Below, in pieces: positions 17,955 to 20,797 of a stretch of 20,797 bases of DNA. This stretch comes from Thelonectria olida (Eukaryota; Ascomycota; Sordariomycetes; Hypocreales; Nectriaceae): the NCBI GenBank assembly GCA_020736575.1, contig JAGPYM010000134.1, positions 1 through 20,797 of the forward strand, read 5' to 3'. The notes beneath the pieces were generated by a model. It was not told where the DNA came from, made no database searches, and saw only the letters and a program-made list of their open reading frames with translations. A program made the position numbers and the translations under genes. Numbering within the stretch: the stretch's first letter is position 1; each line of letters opens with the position of its first letter.

Positions 17955-20797
17955 ATGGATGTCCAACCTTCATCCTCACGTCTACCAACTCCAACAACAG
18001 AAGGGCTATCAGATCCCAGTCCCTCGGAAGACGAACTCGACAGCAATGACGCAGCAAGGTCTCTTACTTGTGACATTGCCGAACTAAAGACGGAAACCTC
18101 TCCTCGAATCGAATCTATACCCTACCAAAGACCCGCAATCAAGGAATCCGTGCTTCGCCATGCCAACTACCAAGGACTCGCTCGCTCCCCTCAACGGTCT
18201 AGGCAACATCCCAAAACTGGAAGAAACCAGCCAGTGGATAGCCTGGAAGAGGGAAATGATGGACCTTTTGGACATGTGCGGATTCGGAGACCTTCTGACC
18301 AGGAATGCACAACCTCCGGCCCAAGGAAACGATCTCGAAACTCGAATCGAAGCCTGGAGGAATCGTCAGGACCGATCCTGCGGCGCCATTCGAAATCGAC
18401 TTGGATACAACGCTCGAGACTTCGTTCGAGGAATCCCTACAGCCCTCGAAATGATTAACCTGCTTGAATCCCGTTACCGACCTGCTGGAAGTGCGATTTT
18501 TCAAGAGCTAGATCGAAAATACCAGCAACTTAACCTAGACTCTTGTGACTCGGTTATGCAGTTTGCAGAAAAACTCCGGCAAGCAAGAGCCGAGCTTCTT
18601 GAGATGGATCGAACCTGCCAGATCGGCGAACCCCAATTCCTTAATAAGTTCCTGTGTGGACTTGGCCCAAGCTATGAAGTATTCCTTACTGCCTTTACCC
18701 AAAACCACAGCATCCTTCCTGTTCGAGATCCAGCCAATCCAGACATTATCACAAAACCCGCTGTCACCTTTGAAACTGCCATCTTCGCTGCGGAACAAGA
18801 AGAACAACGACAGAAGGGAGTTACCGTCAGACTTGCCCAAGTCACCGCCATGATGGCTCAGGAGTCCTCAGGATGCGGGCACTGTGGAAGGAAGGGACAC
18901 GACAAACCAAGTTGCTGGAAACTTCATCCAGAGCTTAGGGGGGGACATGGGAAAAAGTTCCTTGAGAGGCGACAAAGAAAGGTGCAGAGACGGGAGAAAG
19001 AAGGAGAAAAGGAGGCCAACAAGGACTCCGAACTAAATTCTACCGCTCTAGCATACCTTCAGCCTCAACAAGCACGGCTGGCTCTCTGGCAGAACGACTT
19101 CCAAAGTCACCTTGGACTTATAGGAATGACTCTTGGACTCTCAGGATCACAGATCTCATCTCAAGCTCGCGCCCTCGAACGGATCCATGTCCTGGACAGC
19201 GGTGCCTCCTCGCACATCTTCTGTCGATCAAAGAGCTTTGCAACCCTTGACAAATATCAGGGACTCCCGATCAATGGCATTGTAGATACAATAGTCATGC
19301 CGGAAGGAAGAGGCACCTACTCTCTTCGCGTGCAAGGACCAAATGGACCCCAAGATGTCACGCTCGACAATGCTCTATATGTTCCAGGAGGGCATTCCAA
19401 CCTGCTCTCTGTCTCTGCGCTGGAAAAGAAAGGAGCAGAAGTCCTCATTCGGAATGGAAAAGCAACCGTCACCAATAAGGGAAAAACCGTCCTCACTGCA
19501 ACAAGGATCTGTGGATTCTACGTGGTTGACGAGGCGGAAGAAGATCACTTCCAAGCAGCTCTGGCCTCTTTTTCAGTGGGAGATTCTCGACTACAACTTT
19601 GGCACGAACGACTTGCACATTTGGGCGAACGAAATATCAAGAAATTGATCAAGATGTCCACAGGCATCCGACCAGACGAACCACCCTCGGACCCATGTGA
19701 AGCCTGTGTGAAAGGCAAACTTAAAGAATGCCCCCATATTCGGCCTATCAAGAAAGGAACTATCCCCTGGAGTGTATTCACGCTGACATTGCGGGGCCTT
19801 TTCAAGAAGTGGGAGCTGATGGAAGTCGCTACTGGGACTGTTTTATTGATGACTTCACTCAAATGTCTTGGGTATATCCAATCAAGGAGAAATCTGAGTT
19901 TGAAGAATGCTTTCAGCACTTGATCAAACAGCATGAAAGGCCAGAAAGGCGTTGTCATTTTCTACATCTTGATCGAGGAGGAGAGAATCGGAGTCAAGTC
20001 CTAGTCTCACTCTGCCATGACAAAGGGATCAAACTCTCGTATACAGCAACAGAACAACATCAACAAAACGGCCTTGCTGAGGTTCTCAACCGAATTATGC
20101 TCGAGAAGCTCACGCCAACGCTGCTCAACTCGGAGCTTCATCCACAATGGTGGCCGTATTCTTGAAAGCTGTAAACTACATTCGAAATCTGTGTCCCACA
20201 GCAAGCATGTCGACTACTCCATACCAAGCCTGGTTTGGAGACATCCCTGACCTTGGTCACTTGCGAATCCTTGGTTCCCGAGGATGGGCTCTGCTCCCAT
20301 CTTCAAAACGAAAGAAGATGCAGTCAAAAGGAATCCCCTGCAAACTCCTCGGTTACCAAGGTAGCACGAATTACATTTTGCTCGATGGAAAAGACAGAGT
20401 GTTCGTCTCAAACAACGTTATCTTCTCTGAGGATGTCAAACATAAGAAAAGGCCGACCGTGGACAATCCTACGCGTGTAGAGAACGATCAAAGACCCCTT
20501 CAGCGGCGACGACTAGACTCAAATAACCCGGATCCCGAGTGGCCAGCTGCCCTAGGTCCTGCTCCTCTGCCGACCGCAATCCAAGAGACAAATGAGACGA
20601 GAGATAGCACCCGCGGCGAAGAAACACCATACGAGTCACCAGAGGGAGGCCCAGAACGAGATTTTGATCAGGAATCAGTAAGGTCGACCATTCATGTTGT
20701 CGAAGATGGACACGAAGATGAACATCAAGCTCCAAATGAAGCTACTGAACGACATATTGAACTACGTCTGCCAGAACAATCGACAAGAGGGCAACTG
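17955..20797 (+). mobile_element. Ty1/copia LTR retrotransposon, partial at window end
   Basis: The domain order Gag zinc knuckle, protease, GAG-pre-integrase, integrase is that of Ty1/copia, with reverse transcriptase expected after the window end. The internal region contains at least two single-base frame breaks in the integrase, so this copy is not autonomous. The 5' limit is approximate: the ATG at 17955 opens a Ser/acid-rich frame (MDVQPSSSRLPTPTTEGL...) that may be the Gag N-terminus, meeting the main Gag frame through a further frame change near 18130-18165. Confidence 0.75.
18160..20797 (+). pseudogene. copia Gag-Pol (Gag, protease, integrase), frameshifted, incomplete at 3' end
   Basis: The frame from 18160 encodes Gag with a CX2CX4HX4C knuckle (Cys239, Cys242, His247, Cys252), the aspartic protease motif HVLDSGASSH (Asp346) and a GAG-pre-integrase segment (LWHERLAHLG ... 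CEACVKGK). It leaves the ancestral frame in a C-run at 19764-19767, where one missing C explains the break, and the integrase continues in the next frame. Catalytic codons are Asp 19785 (HADIAGPF), Asp 19971 (LHLDRGGEN) and Glu 20079 (NGLAEVLNR), giving D,D35E. A second 1-nt loss near 20157 shifts to the third frame, which stays open to the window end with the integrase C-terminal part (TPYQAWFGDIPDLGHLRILG) and an acidic linker before the expected reverse transcriptase. Because both breaks fall within integrase, they are decay and not programmed frameshifting. Confidence 0.88.

Noticed and set aside
19760..19770. Programmed ribosomal frameshift in copia
   Set aside because: The break is in the middle of the integrase and a second break follows at 20157; copia frameshifting, where it exists, lies between gag and pol.

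Overview
The window looks like a transposon-rich stretch of a filamentous ascomycete (Pezizomycotina) nuclear genome. The evidence is short introns of 51-80 bases with GT...AG ends and CTAAC/CTGAC-like branch sites, a fungal CAX-type Ca2+/H+ exchanger, a fungal EBP-family protein, and Fot1/pogo, hAT and Ty1/copia transposons of fungal type. A placement in Eurotiomycetes is only a guess.

Layout. 1-3749: a vacuolar Ca2+/H+ exchanger gene (VCX1/CAX type), split near its 3' end by a 2.05-kb insertion. The insertion is bounded by an 8-bp direct repeat and contains a pogo/Fot1-like transposon (1657-3552) flanked by TA, whose transposase carries a frameshift. 3750-5008: no gene seen; one possible retroelement primer-binding-site remnant. 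5009-5788: an EBP (emopamil-binding, sterol-isomerase-like) gene with one intron. 5789-8146: no recognisable gene; it holds copy 1 of a ~1-kb repeat. 8147-8332: a MITE with long inverted repeats. 8649-9479: an unrecognised fungal protein whose last codons come from an inserted hAT element. 9458-12384: that hAT element, with an intact 839-aa transposase on the minus strand. 12385-15247: no gene recognised; a chain of interlocking short inverted repeats at 12878-12948. 15248-16365: a polytopic membrane protein gene with an apparent frameshift. 16423-17485: copy 2 of the ~1-kb repeat, carrying a 112-bp SINE-like insert. About 17900 to the window end: a Ty1/copia element, degraded by 1-nt deletions, that runs off the window before its reverse transcriptase.

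The genes do not form a pathway or cluster. The exchanger (calcium storage) and the EBP protein (sterol chemistry) are ordinary housekeeping-type functions. The main story is the mobile DNA: at least three transposase or integrase superfamilies (pogo, hAT, copia), plus non-autonomous elements, have hit this 20 kb. One host gene was broken and another was given a new C-terminus. I found no convincing new multi-gene system. The most unusual items are the nested insertion with two different target-site signatures, the hAT insertion at a stop codon, the SINE-like insert whose empty site is shown by the other repeat copy, and the chain of palindromes.
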